Source of the DNA: Paenibacillus alkalitolerans
GTDB taxonomy: Bacteria; Bacillota; Bacilli; Paenibacillales; YIM-B00363
Assembly: GCF_016482785.1 (NCBI RefSeq)
Contig: NZ_JAEMXM010000006.1
Location: 166,553-230,552, forward strand
Direction: 5' to 3'
Length of the DNA stretch: 64,000 nt
The notes beneath the pieces were generated by a model. The model was not told where the DNA came from. It was given only the letters and a program-made list of their open reading frames with translations, and ran no database searches. The position numbers and the translations under genes were made by a program. This document shows, piece by piece, positions 9,653 through 18,447 of the stretch (within the stretch, counting starts at the first letter, position 1; the number at the start of each line of letters is the position of its first letter).

Positions 9653-11019
9653 GTCGCCAAACTCCCTCCGGTGCAAGTTCTGACCGCTTGTTCGAGCACG
9701 TCCAAGCCTTCGGCCAGCTGATCGTCAGTAATGACAAGCGGGCTCAGGATGCGGATAACGTTGCCGTACAAACCCGCCCCCATCACGATTACACCACGCC
9801 GATGCGCTTCCTGCAATACACGGGCGGTCAATTCTTTATCCGGTTCTTTCGACTCCGGGTACTTAACGAGCTCGATCGCGCTCATCGCGCCCAACGTGCG
9901 CACGTCGCCGATCCGGCCGATGTCCTGGCGCAGCAGGACAAACCGTTCGCTCACCGCAGCCCCGATCGATGCCGCACGCTCCGCTAGCCGTTCCTCCTCT
10001 ATCATCTCTATCACTTGCAATGCGGCGACGCAGCCGAGCGGACTTCCCCCGTAGGTGCCCCCGATTTCGCCGACACCGGGCGCTTCCATCATTTCAGCGT
10101 GTCCGGTTACGGCGCTGATCGGAAGTCCCGCGGCGATCGATTTGGACATCGTCATGAGATCCGGTATAACTCCAAAGTGCTCCATTGCGAACATTTTGCC
10201 CGTCCGGCCGAATCCCGTCTGCACTTCGTCCGCTATAAACACGATACCGTATTTCTCGCACAACGCCTTCACCCCTTGCACAAACCCGACCGACGGTATG
10301 ACGAAGCCGCCTTCCCCTTGCACCGGTTCCATAATGACGGCGGCCACTTCCTCGCCCGGTACCTCGGCCAGAAAGAAATCCTCGAACCTGGACAACATTT
10401 GATCGTCAACATCATCCGGCGTCATCCCCGACTGCGCCCGGTAGTAGTAAGGATACGGGAGCCTGTAAGTTTCCGGGGCAAACGGTCCGAACCCGTGCTT
10501 ATACGGCTTCACTTTGCTGGTCAACGACATCGCCATGTAGGTTCTGCCGTGAAACCCGCGTTCGAACGAGATCACGGCTCTGCGTCCCGTATATTTTCTC
10601 GCGATTTTTACCGCATTCTCTACAGCCTCCGCGCCGCTGTTAAGGAAGAACGTCTTTTTCTTATGACTGCCCGGTGTGATCCGATTCAACTTTTCCGCCA
10701 ACGCAACATAAGGCTCGTACATGACGACGTGAAAGCACGGATGCAGATATAGATCCAGCTGCTGTTTCAGCGCCTCCACCACTTTCGGCGGACAATGGCC
10801 GGCATTCAACGAACCGATCGCTCCGGCTAAATCAATGAACGTGTTCCCGTCGACATCGGTAAGTAATGCCCCCTCCCCTTTGGCCGCGAATGTAGGAACC
10901 GTATTGAACGGACCTCTAGGGATATGCTCCATGCGCCGCTCAAGCAGCTGCCGCGCCAGCGGCCCCGGCAATTCTGTCTTCATATCGATATATTTCTTCC
11001 GGTTACGGTTATGCCCCAT
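9649..11019 (-). CDS. gabT: 4-aminobutyrate aminotransferase
   Basis: The 456-residue class-III PLP aminotransferase has the sequence features of GabT: NSGAEAVENAVKIARKYTGR, SFERGFHGRT, VIMEPVQGEGG, FIADEVQTGFGRTGK and the Schiff-base lysine in MTMSKSIAAGLP. It moves the amino group of GABA (4-aminobutyrate) to 2-oxoglutarate and gives succinic semialdehyde. ATG at 11019 follows GGAG. It begins seven bases after the yodQ stop and overlaps the downstream aldehyde dehydrogenase, so it belongs to the same operon and would process GABA arising upstream in it. Confidence 0.88.
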   Translation of the reverse strand: MGHNRNRKKYIDMKTELPGPLARQLLERRMEHIPRGPFNTVPTFAAKGEGALLTDVDGNTFIDLAGAIGSLNAGHCPPKVVEALKQQLDLYLHPCFHVVMYEPYVALAEKLNRITPGSHKKKTFFLNSGAEAVENAVKIARKYTGRRAVISFERGFHGRTYMAMSLTSKVKPYKHGFGPFAPETYRLPYPYYYRAQSGMTPDDVDDQMLSRFEDFFLAEVPGEEVAAVIMEPVQGEGGFVIPSVGFVQGVKALCEKYGIVFIADEVQTGFGRTGKMFAMEHFGVIPDLMTMSKSIAAGLPISAVTGHAEMMEAPGVGEIGGTYGGSPLGCVAALQVIEMIEEERLAERAASIGAAVSERFVLLRQDIGRIGDVRTLGAMSAIELVKYPESKEPDKELTARVLQEAHRRGVIVMGAGLYGNVIRILSPLVITDDQLAEGLDVLEQAVRTCTGGSLAT

Positions 11020-11026
11020 GGCACGT

Positions 11027-12283
11027 TCACTCCATTCCGCACCAATGAATCAAGGTCAATGCGATAATTTCCGCAGCCTCAAACATACGGTCCAACTCAA
11101 TGTATTCATTAGGATAGTGCGCCACTTGCGTCACGCCCGGACCGAAAACAACGCACGGTGTGCCTCCCGCCTCCGATAGCAGCCCTCCGTCCGTCCCCCA
11201 TGGCGACGCTTCAATGACCGGCTCGCATGACAGCGCCTCCCTGTATTGATCCGCCAAAATCCGCAAGAGCTCGTGCTCCGGATCCATGCTGCCCGGGATC
11301 CACCTCGCGCCGAACCATTCAACCGCAACCGGATGCGCTTCGAACCATGGATCCTTATCCTTCAACCGCTCCATCCACCCGATCATTTCCACCTTGGCAT
11401 GCTCAAGCTTTTCCTCGGGAGCGACGCCCATTCTTCCCTCGAGCTTCACGGTGTCCGGAACGGACGAAGGCCAATTCCCTCCTTCAATGACGCCGATATT
11501 GATCGGAATCGGGATCGGGTTGCGCGCGTACAGAGGATCGGTGATCCCGGCGTTCCTCCGATCCTCAAGCTCTCGTATATGCTGTATTACGAGCATACTC
11601 TTCTCGATGGCGCTCACCCCCTCGTACCGGGTCCCGCCGTGGGCGGACCGCCCCTTGACCTCAATGCGGAACCACATGGAGCCTTGCTGCTTCGGAAATA
11701 TCCGCATGTTGGTAGGCTCCGGAATAAGCGCGGCGTCTGCTTTGAAGCCCCGCAAAACAGCCGCAAGCGTTCCGGCACCGCCGCTTTCTTCTTCGATGAC
11801 GCTTTGGAAGATGACATCGCCCCTAAGCCGGATTCCAAGCTCCCGAATCGCCTGCACCGCAAGCAGCATCGACACGATGCCGCCCTTCATATCCGTCGCG
11901 CCGCGTCCGAACAGCTTCCCGTCCTCCACCTTGCCGCTGAACGGATCGACGCTCCATTGCTCGCGTTCGCCTTCCGGCACGACATCGATATGCCCGTTTA
12001 AGATGATCGAGCGCCCCCGTCCCGATCCTCTCATTACTCCGACGACATTGGGGCTGCCTGAAAAACTGCTTCTCGGCGAATAAAAATACGGGTGATCCTT
12101 CAATTCGCCGCCATCCGGCTCCCACAGCTCCACATCCAGCTTCAGCTCGCGCAGCTTGCCGGCAATAACGGCCTGCGCCCCTTTTTCATAGCCCTGAATG
12201 GTCGGGATGCGCACAAGACGCTGCAGCATTAACGTTCCTTCCTCGCGATGCTGCCGCATCCACTCCCGGATTTCATGCTTCAA
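11027..12283 (-). CDS. yodQ: M20 family deacylase, YodQ-like
   Basis: The 418-residue protein is an ArgE/DapE-type M20 metallohydrolase. Metal and catalytic signatures are visible: NGHIDVVPEGE, GRGATDMKGG, the EEESGG acid pair, PEPTNM, and a C-terminal HYPNEYIELD. A TTG start at 12283 with GGGGG eight bases upstream fits best. B. subtilis yodQ lies beside yodR, yodS and yodT, and the same neighbours occur here. ArgE-type enzymes remove N-acyl groups, so in this operon it may deacetylate an acetamido intermediate such as 4-acetamidobutyrate to GABA. The substrate is inferred. Confidence 0.85.
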   Translation of the reverse strand: MKHEIREWMRQHREEGTLMLQRLVRIPTIQGYEKGAQAVIAGKLRELKLDVELWEPDGGELKDHPYFYSPRSSFSGSPNVVGVMRGSGRGRSIILNGHIDVVPEGEREQWSVDPFSGKVEDGKLFGRGATDMKGGIVSMLLAVQAIRELGIRLRGDVIFQSVIEEESGGAGTLAAVLRGFKADAALIPEPTNMRIFPKQQGSMWFRIEVKGRSAHGGTRYEGVSAIEKSMLVIQHIRELEDRRNAGITDPLYARNPIPIPINIGVIEGGNWPSSVPDTVKLEGRMGVAPEEKLEHAKVEMIGWMERLKDKDPWFEAHPVAVEWFGARWIPGSMDPEHELLRILADQYREALSCEPVIEASPWGTDGGLLSEAGGTPCVVFGPGVTQVAHYPNEYIELDRMFEAAEIIALTLIHWCGME

Positions 12284-12348
12284 TGGAGAAACCCCCTTTT
12301 GCTCGTACTAAGCATCAATTCGCGGACAACCTTCGGTTGCCTCGTTTT

Positions 12349-13011
12349 TCAAGGAATGAACTCAATGTTTTCCGGTATGTTCAAAGAAGCTTCCGTATGC
12401 CGCACTACATCCTCAACGGTATAAGGAGACATGATTTCTTTCAAAATGAGCCCGTCATCCGTCACCTCCAGCACAGCCATGTCCGTAATGATGATGTCGA
12501 CGCACTCCAGAGCCGTCAGCGGCAGCTCGCACTGACGCTTGATCTTCGGTTTGCCCTGCGGGCTGACATGGTTCATGAGCACGATCACTTTCTTCGCCTT
12601 CTGCGCGAGCTCCATCGCGCCCCCGATTCCGGAGACTCGCCTGCCCGGGACGATCCAGTTGGCCAAATCGCCTCGCTCGCTCACCTCCAGCGCCCCAAGT
12701 ATCGTCATATCAATATACCCGCGGCGGATCATAGCGAAGGCGACCGAGCTGTCGCAATAGGAGGCTCCGTCGATCACGGTTATGGGGAATCCGCCCGCAT
12801 TGCACAAAAACGGATCCTCTTCCCCCGGCACCGGACTCGGCCCCGCGCCCAATATTCCGTTCTCGGCGTGAAATACGACATGAATGCCCTCGGGGATAAA
12901 GTCCGCGACCTTTGTCGGCATACCGATTCCAAGATTGACGACCATGCCGTCCTTCAATTCCCGGGCGGCCCGCTTCGCTATTCGGCCGCGGCTTTCTTCT
13001 CCCACGCCCAT
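12349..13011 (-). CDS. yodR: CoA-transferase beta subunit, YodR-like
   Basis: The 220-residue protein is the B subunit of a class-I 3-oxoacid CoA-transferase. It has VVNLGIGMPTKVADFIPEG and the catalytic glutamate in HAENGILGAGP. The ATG at 13011 has AAAGGGGTG upstream and lies inside the 3' end of yodS (34-base overlap), as usual for paired subunits. The enzyme would move CoA from acetyl- or succinyl-CoA onto a beta-keto or similar acid produced by YodT. Substrate not proven. Confidence 0.88.
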   Translation of the reverse strand: MGVGEESRGRIAKRAARELKDGMVVNLGIGMPTKVADFIPEGIHVVFHAENGILGAGPSPVPGEEDPFLCNAGGFPITVIDGASYCDSSVAFAMIRRGYIDMTILGALEVSERGDLANWIVPGRRVSGIGGAMELAQKAKKVIVLMNHVSPQGKPKIKRQCELPLTALECVDIIITDMAVLEVTDDGLILKEIMSPYTVEDVVRHTEASLNIPENIEFIP

Positions 13012-13673
13012 ACCCAATTCACCCCTTTGCCCGGTACGACCATATCCACGAATACCCCCGGCGTTATAATGCATTCAGGGTCCAGTTCGCCCAACGGAAC
13101 GATCTCATCCGCTTCCGCGATTGTAATTTCGCCAGCCATGGCGACCAACGGATTGAAATTTCTGCCGCTCTTGTCGTAAACGAGATTTCCGAACGGATCG
13201 GCCCGCTTCGCGTGAACAACGGCGACGTCGGCCGTCAGCGCCGGCTCGATCAAATACGTCGTACCGCCGACGACCGCCGTCGCTCTCCCCTCTTCCATAA
13301 TGGTTCCGACACCGACATCGACCAATATCCCTCCAAGTCCGACGCCGCCCGCGCGGATTTTTTCCGCCAACGTTCCTTGAGGATAAAACACGACCTCCAT
13401 CGTTCCATTCTCCATGCGCCGCCCGGCGTTCGGGTTGGAGCCGATGTGCGAGACGATCATCTTCTTAACCCTCCCCGCGGTGACCAACCTACCGATTCCG
13501 ATGTCGGGAAATCCCGCATCGTTGCCGATCGCTATTAGATCTTTAACCCCTTTCTCCAAAATGCCCTGCACAATCGCAGGAGGCGTCCCCACCCCGCCGA
13601 ATCCGCCGTACATGAGAGAGCAGCCGTCCGTAATAACCGCGAGCGCTTCATCCAAGGTTCTGATCTTGTTCAT
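12978..13673 (-). CDS. yodS: CoA-transferase alpha subunit, YodS-like
   Basis: The 231-residue A subunit of a class-I CoA-transferase carries the glycine-rich SLMYGGFGGVGTPPA loop near the N-terminus, IGNDAGFPDIGIG, and the VHAKRADPFGN segment. GGAGG precedes the ATG at 13673, which lies 26 bases inside the end of yodT. It forms the heteromer with the YodR product. It is second in the operon that starts at the sigma-54-type promoter near 15065. Confidence 0.88.
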   Translation of the reverse strand: MNKIRTLDEALAVITDGCSLMYGGFGGVGTPPAIVQGILEKGVKDLIAIGNDAGFPDIGIGRLVTAGRVKKMIVSHIGSNPNAGRRMENGTMEVVFYPQGTLAEKIRAGGVGLGGILVDVGVGTIMEEGRATAVVGGTTYLIEPALTADVAVVHAKRADPFGNLVYDKSGRNFNPLVAMAGEITIAEADEIVPLGELDPECIITPGVFVDMVVPGKGVNWVWAWEKKAAAE

Positions 13674-15017
13674 CCGCGTTCCTCCGTTCCGTCTGCCGAA
13701 TCTCAAGCGCCGCTTCCCGAATCGTTTCTTCCAAAATGCGCGCCAGCACGTCGATTTCTTCCACGGTTATAACTAATGGAGGCGCTACGATAACGGCATC
13801 TCCGGCTCCGTCCACCCCGCCTGCGGCCGGATAAAGCAGAAGGCCTTTGCCAAACGCCTTATCAACGATCAGCGACGTAACTCCACGCCCGGCCGGGAAC
13901 GGGAGCTTGCTGTCCCGGTCCGAAACAAACTCTATCGCCAACAGCATCCCTTTCCCGCGCACATCTCCGATAATGCCGTACCGGTCCGGCGCAAACGTTC
14001 CAGCAAATACTTTCCTCTCTCCTCGGCCGCCTCCGCCAAACGATGCTTCTCCATATACTCCAACACGGCCAGGGCGATGGCCGCCGATTGAGGGTTCGCG
14101 CTGTACGTATGCCCGGACATGACGATTTTCGAGCCGTGCAAGATCGGTTCCATTACATGATCTTTCACGAGCGCCGCCGCGATCGGCGTATAGCCGGCGC
14201 TCATCCCTTTCCCGAGAACGGTAATATCCGGTTCGACGCCCCAATGCTCCATCGCGAGCATCGCTCCGGTACGTGCAATGCCGGTCATCACTTCATCGGC
14301 AATAAGCAATATTTCATGGCGTTCGCAGATGTCCTTAATCCTCCGGAAATAACCGTCGGGCGGCACTACGGCTCCGCCGGCGGCGCCGACGACCGGTTCC
14401 GCGATAAACGCGGCGATATGCTCCGCTCCGATCCGCTTGACGGCCGTCTCCAAATCATCTGCGCAAAGCATGCCGCATTCGGGGTATATTTTGCCGAATG
14501 GACATCTGTAGCAGTAACAAGGCGCCACCACAGGAAATTCTTCCAACAGCGGGATGAAGCGCCTTCTTCTGGCAACGTGGCCAGACATGGACAAGGCGCC
14601 CAAAGTAATCCCATGGTAGCTCATCCGCCGGGAAAGCACTTTCACTTTGCCGGGACGGCCCTTCTCCTGCCAATGCTGTATCGCCACCTTCATCGCGGTC
14701 TCGGCCGCCTCTGACCCGCTGTTCACGAAGAACGCCCAGCCGTCGTTTCCCGGCGACAGATCGCTTAGCTTCTTCGCCAACCGCTCTGCCGGTTCACTCG
14801 TGAATTGGGAGCGGTACACGAAGGAAACCTTGTTCGCTTGCTCGAGCATCGCATCGATGATTTCCCGAACCCCGTGCCCGATACTCGCCGTCACCGCTCC
14901 CGAGCAAGCGTCGATATACGATTTTCCTTGATCATCGTACAAGTAAATGCCTTTCCCGTACTTGACGGAAGGATAATGGCGGCCCAATTCCGGCTTGATC
15001 AGATGCTCCCGACTCAT
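13648..15017 (-). pseudogene. yodT: YodT-like class-III aminotransferase gene with a single-base frameshift
   Basis: From the ATG at 15017 (GGGGTG upstream) the frame reads a class-III PLP aminotransferase: YLYDDQGKSYIDACSGAVTA, FFVNSGSEAAETAMKVA, SRRMSYHGITLG, LIADEVMTGIARTG and the lysine in VLGKGMSAGYTP. After GKYLLERLR, near 13990, this frame runs into a stop. The -1 frame continues correctly with DRYGIIGDVRGKGMLLAIEF to 13648. The total length becomes a multiple of three if one base is restored, so one base is missing in a GC-rich stretch. It may be a real null mutation or a sequencing error. In B. subtilis yodT is linked to kamA and is thought to transaminate a beta-lysine derivative. 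Confidence 0.8.
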
Positions 15018-15058
15018 GGCACACACCCCGCTTATCTATATGTGTACGATGTATAACA

Positions 15059-15075
15059 AGCAAACTTGATGCCAA
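15059..15075 (-). promoter_or_regulatory. Sigma-54 -24/-12 promoter of the yodT operon
   Basis: On the minus strand the 17 bases read TTGGCATCAAGTTTGCT. This fits the consensus YTGGCACGRNNNTTGCW with the exact GG-to-GC spacing and only two mismatches outside the invariant bases. It lies about 42 bases before the yodT ATG. sigL, the gene for the matching sigma factor, is about 1 kb away. Confidence 0.75.
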
Positions 15076-15087
15076 AATTGCCCTGGC

Positions 15088-15133
15088 GGTTCCGACATTC
15101 GAACCAACCGTTGGCTCGGCACTAAATTGGTGC
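15088..15133. promoter_or_regulatory. Cluster of palindromes, candidate activator sites between two sigma-54 promoters
   Basis: Three dyads lie here: GGTTC-N8-GAACC (15088-15105), CCAAC-C-GTTGG (15104-15114) and GCACTAAATTGGTGC (15119-15133, 6 of 7 pairs). They are upstream of both the yodT promoter (15059-15075) and the ablB promoter (15210-15225), at distances normal for sites of sigma-54 enhancer-binding proteins. Which dyad is used, if any, is not known. No activator gene lies nearby. Confidence 0.4.
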
Positions 15134-15209
15134 AAACTTTTTGGCGGTTTTATCAATATTTTGCGGCGTGCATGCCGGTTCTGCCTTCAAATGAATACAC
15201 TTTGGGAGA

Positions 15210-15225
15210 TGGCACCGATTTTGCA
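15210..15225 (+). promoter_or_regulatory. Sigma-54 -24/-12 promoter of ablB
   Basis: TGGCACCGATTTTGCA matches TGGCACGRNNNTTGCW with one mismatch and exact spacing. It lies 41 bases upstream of the ablB ATG at 15266. With the opposed promoter at 15059-15075 it forms a divergent sigma-54 control region. Confidence 0.8.
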
Positions 15226-15265
15226 GGTAAGTTTATTGAGTTACATGGGAAAAGGAGGAATCGGG

Positions 15266-16120
15266 ATGCCGAAAGATGATCCGTACTACATCCATCGGGT
15301 TGAGAGCGGAAACGACTGCACAGTGCAATACTGTCTTGATTTCTTTAACAAAAGATTGCGCGTGGACGATTACCGGGGAGACGCCCGTTCCGTCTTGAAG
15401 CGGGCTTCCGAAATCGCCATCGACAATGCACTGACCAAAGTGTTTATAAAATCCCGCGAACAAGATTGGCAATCGTTCCTGTCGTCAGGCTGCATGCTGG
15501 AAGGGATATATAAAGGATATTTTAACGGACACGATGCGTACTGTATGGCGATTTATTTTTCTTTGGAACGCCGGACCAGCGATTATTGGATGGAGGAGGA
15601 TCAAATACTCGGGCAAGTGCTCGCCCTTCCGCCGAAACCGGATCGTCCGCGGCTGCCCGAAGGGTGCTCGCTCCGCATCGCTGCGGAGAACGATGCCCGG
15701 CCGCTTGCCGCCTTATACGCGCAAACCTTCCGGACATATCCGACCCCAATGGATGATTCCCGCTATATTGAACAAGCGGTACGGGAAGGAACGATTTTTT
15801 ATGTCATCGAGGCGGACGGTCGGCCGGTCAGCGCGGCTTCCGCGGAAATCAACGCGATGTACCGTAATGCAGAAATAACCGATTGTGCGACCGTCCCCGC
15901 TTACCGAAACAAAGGACTAATGAGATTGCTCGTTCATGCGTTGGAAAATGAATTGAACCGGAGGGGTATCCTCTGCGCATACTCATTGACCAGAGCGCTC
16001 TCTTTCGGAATGAACGCCGTGTTTTTCCGGATGGGGTACCGGTATTGCGGCCGGCTCACGAAAAATTGCGATATTTACGATAAATTCGAGGATATGAATT
16101 TGTGGGTCAAACAATTTTAG
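15266..16120 (+). CDS. ablB: Beta-lysine N6-acetyltransferase (YodP/AblB)
   Basis: The 284-residue protein has an N-terminal domain (YYIHRVESGND, LTKVFIKSREQDWQSFLSSGC, LEGIYKGYFNGHDAY) followed by a GNAT domain with PLAALYAQTFRTYPTP and TDCATVPAYRNKGLMRLL. It ends with FEDMNLWVK. This arrangement is that of AblB/YodP, which acetylates beta-lysine made by lysine 2,3-aminomutase (AblA/KamA) to N6-acetyl-beta-lysine. AAAGGAGG stands before ATG 15266. The gene diverges from yodT, with which yodP is clustered in B. subtilis. kamA is not in the window. Confidence 0.85.
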   Translation: MPKDDPYYIHRVESGNDCTVQYCLDFFNKRLRVDDYRGDARSVLKRASEIAIDNALTKVFIKSREQDWQSFLSSGCMLEGIYKGYFNGHDAYCMAIYFSLERRTSDYWMEEDQILGQVLALPPKPDRPRLPEGCSLRIAAENDARPLAALYAQTFRTYPTPMDDSRYIEQAVREGTIFYVIEADGRPVSAASAEINAMYRNAEITDCATVPAYRNKGLMRLLVHALENELNRRGILCAYSLTRALSFGMNAVFFRMGYRYCGRLTKNCDIYDKFEDMNLWVKQF

Positions 16121-16123
16121 GAA

Positions 16124-17431
16124 CTACAATTGTTTTCTTTGCGCGGAGGAACCGATGCCGAGTTGTTCGCGATATTTCGCAACGGTACGACGCGAGATCC
16201 GAATGCCGTCCTTCGCCAGCAAATCGGCCAACTGTTGATCCGAGTAAGGCTTCCGGCAATCTTCTTGATGAATCCGTTCCTTGAGTCTCTCCTTTACGCT
16301 GATGGAGGACGCCGTTTCTCCCGCGTCTGTATCCAAACCCGATGGAAAGAAGAACGCTAGCTCGAACAGTCCCCACGGCGTTTGCGCATATTTGCCGGCA
16401 GTTGCGCGGCTTACCGTGGATTCATGCAGGCCGACTTTCTCCGCGATCCGCCTTAAGGTTAAAGGTTTGAGACGGGAAACGCCATGTTCAAGAAATTCGA
16501 TCTGCTCCACCGCAATCGCCTCGATTACGCGAAACAGCGTGGGCCTTCGTTGCTCGACACACCTCTTGAAGAACGCCGCAGCATTAATTTTTTCTTGAAG
16601 AAACCTGCGCGCCTCTTGATTTCTCCCGCTTTCCCTCAGCATTTGCTGGTAGGCCGCATTCACCGAGAGTCGGGGAGCCGCAGCGTCCGCAATACGAACC
16701 TCTAATCGTTCCCCCGTTAACTCTATCGACACATCCGGAACGATATATTTGATTTCCCCCGGATGAAACGACGCGCCTGGCCGGGGGTTCAACCGCTTGA
16801 TCACATTAACGGCGTCCCGAATTTGTTCGGGAAGCACCTTCAGTTGCGCCGCCAACTTATGGATACGGTTATTGGCGATATCCTCCAAGTGACTATCGAT
16901 TAATACGGGTACAAGAGGAGGGCAGTCCGGTATCCGTCCGGCCTGAATAGACAAGCATTCCTTCAAATTTCTCGCCGCAACGCCCGCAGGGTCAAATCCT
17001 TGCAGAACCGATAACGCCTGTTCCGCGAGCGCGGGATCGGCACGAAGCGTATTGGCGATTTCGTCCAAGCTCGGTTCCAAATACCCGTTGCGGTCCAAAT
17101 TGCCGATCATGTATCGAATCAGCTTACGGATCGGAAGCGAAATTTCTTTAATGAAATGCAGTTGTTCCGTCAAATGCCGTTCAAGCGAGACTTCGTTCGA
17201 TACTGCAAGGGTAAGAGGATCATAGTCATTATCGCGAGCCTCACCGGTCCCGGTCCAGGACCACCGGTCGTCGCCGTCATATTCCAGCGCAGGATTGTCG
17301 TCAAGCTCCTGCTTGATATATTCCCATAACTCGGGAGTGGACAATTGGAGAATTTTGACCGCCTGACGCAGCTGCGGCGTGAGATGCATTCGCGCGGATT
17401 GCTCTTGAAGCATTCCATACCCGAGGCTCAT
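16124..17431 (-). CDS. sigL: RNA polymerase sigma-54 factor
   Basis: The 435-residue protein shows all sigma-54 regions: region I (LTPQLRQAVKILQLSTPEL), an acidic stretch, the core-binding domain (SLPIRKLIRYMIGNLDRNGYL, FDPAGVAARNLKECL), the helix-turn-helix with LRRIAEKVGLHESTVSRA and YAQTPWG, and the RpoN box SRRTVAKYRE at about residues 413-422. It lets RNA polymerase read -24/-12 promoters when helped by an AAA+ activator. It is convergent with ablB, only three bases apart. Two matching promoters lie about 1 kb away, suggesting a local regulon. Confidence 0.95.
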   Translation of the reverse strand: MSLGYGMLQEQSARMHLTPQLRQAVKILQLSTPELWEYIKQELDDNPALEYDGDDRWSWTGTGEARDNDYDPLTLAVSNEVSLERHLTEQLHFIKEISLPIRKLIRYMIGNLDRNGYLEPSLDEIANTLRADPALAEQALSVLQGFDPAGVAARNLKECLSIQAGRIPDCPPLVPVLIDSHLEDIANNRIHKLAAQLKVLPEQIRDAVNVIKRLNPRPGASFHPGEIKYIVPDVSIELTGERLEVRIADAAAPRLSVNAAYQQMLRESGRNQEARRFLQEKINAAAFFKRCVEQRRPTLFRVIEAIAVEQIEFLEHGVSRLKPLTLRRIAEKVGLHESTVSRATAGKYAQTPWGLFELAFFFPSGLDTDAGETASSISVKERLKERIHQEDCRKPYSDQQLADLLAKDGIRISRRTVAKYREQLGIGSSAQRKQL

Positions 17432-17986
17432 GGCGGATCACCCTTTGCAGCGTTATGTAATCATTATACGCGGTAAATTCGGCACGTTTCCGGTTTTCGG
17501 GATTTAACCTGCCAACCAAAATCATATTACCCGTCAACTTCTTTCGCTCACTCTCCCCGTTGCTCAGAAATTTATCACGCTGCCCCGGCACATTAACCGA
17601 AACTTCGTTCTTCCTCTCTCCCTGTCACTCAGGTAACCCCAGTCTCTCAACGTTCTTGCCCAACAATCGGTCCAACACTCAACTCAACACTATCGTTTGA
17701 AGGTTTCCGGATATTTTCTTGTTCAAAACTTATGGATCTTGTTCCGGTGAAAAAGTTTTCTGAGCAAAAGGAAGAGTGACAGAACGAATATTTCAAGCAT
17801 AGCGACGGGAGAACGGGGAAAGATGTAACTTAACCCATAAGTTTGCCGCATTGGCAAGCTTATGCTTCCAATTCACCATGGCAAACTTAAGCTTCTAAAA
17901 CAAAAAAAGCACTTTAATATCAAGGACTTCGACAAAATTCCATAACCATTTTCTTACCATGCTTATTGAACAAAGTCTCCGTTAGC
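17432..17986. repeat. Gene-free stretch with long inverted repeat, copy A
   Basis: No gene is seen. Arms at 17539-17570 and 17757-17788 (both reading toward TGCTCAGAAA after a CTCACTCT-type pyrimidine tract) are inverted copies with several mismatches and a loop of about 185 bases. A second copy of the arm type (TTCGTTCTTCC...GTCACTCAGG) is at 17605-17634. The same arm occurs near 34.7, 46.9 and 58.9 kb. At 17840-17900 there are also GTTTGCC/GGCAAGC pairs able to fold into small hairpins. Confidence 0.6.
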
Positions 17987-18319
17987 TTAATTTCCATACT
18001 TATCAGTTCTTACAGGAATACCATGTTCTTTAGGATGATTAAAATAATCTTCATAAGTCAACGAACTGACTACTTCAAATGTTTTAGTATCTGGATTATA
18101 TTCAAAAACGACAAGTTGTTCCCAACCACTCCCATGTCCTGTATCAATAACTCCAACTCTATTAGGTGCAATTTGCACTACCCTCCCACCTTGGTTATTA
18201 ACATGTACATTTGGTGTTGGTGATTGAACATATTCCTTATTATTCAATTTAAATGCTATTACAATCAAACAAGCTAAAATTCCAATTAATATAGCTTTCG
18301 TGAAATTATCTTTTGTCAT
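17987..18319 (-). CDS. Small membrane-anchored hypothetical protein
   Basis: About 110 residues: one N-terminal membrane helix (AILIGILACLIVIAF) and a polar outside domain with VVQIAPNRVGVIDTG and YNPDTKTFEVVSSLTYEDYF. No family recognised. ATG at 18319 has AGAGG upstream. The stop codon is immediately followed by GCTAACGGAG, one of the repeated motifs of this region. Base composition is more AT-rich than the flanking metabolic operons. Confidence 0.55.
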   Translation of the reverse strand: MTKDNFTKAILIGILACLIVIAFKLNNKEYVQSPTPNVHVNNQGGRVVQIAPNRVGVIDTGHGSGWEQLVVFEYNPDTKTFEVVSSLTYEDYFNHPKEHGIPVRTDKYGN

Positions 18320-18447
18320 TTTTACCAACCTCTTTTCCTTTACCTGCTCGATAGCTGAGCGAAATCCTTCGGCAACCTTGTGGTTTGGTTATTTAGTTCT
18401 TGTTCTCCGTTAGTGGAACAAAAAATGAAAACGGAAGCAAACGCCCG

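Noticed and set aside
10015-10752. Long plus-strand frames opposite gabT, yodQ and yodR
   Set aside because: They mirror GC-rich coding sequence of well-recognised enzymes and lack starts with ribosome binding sites.
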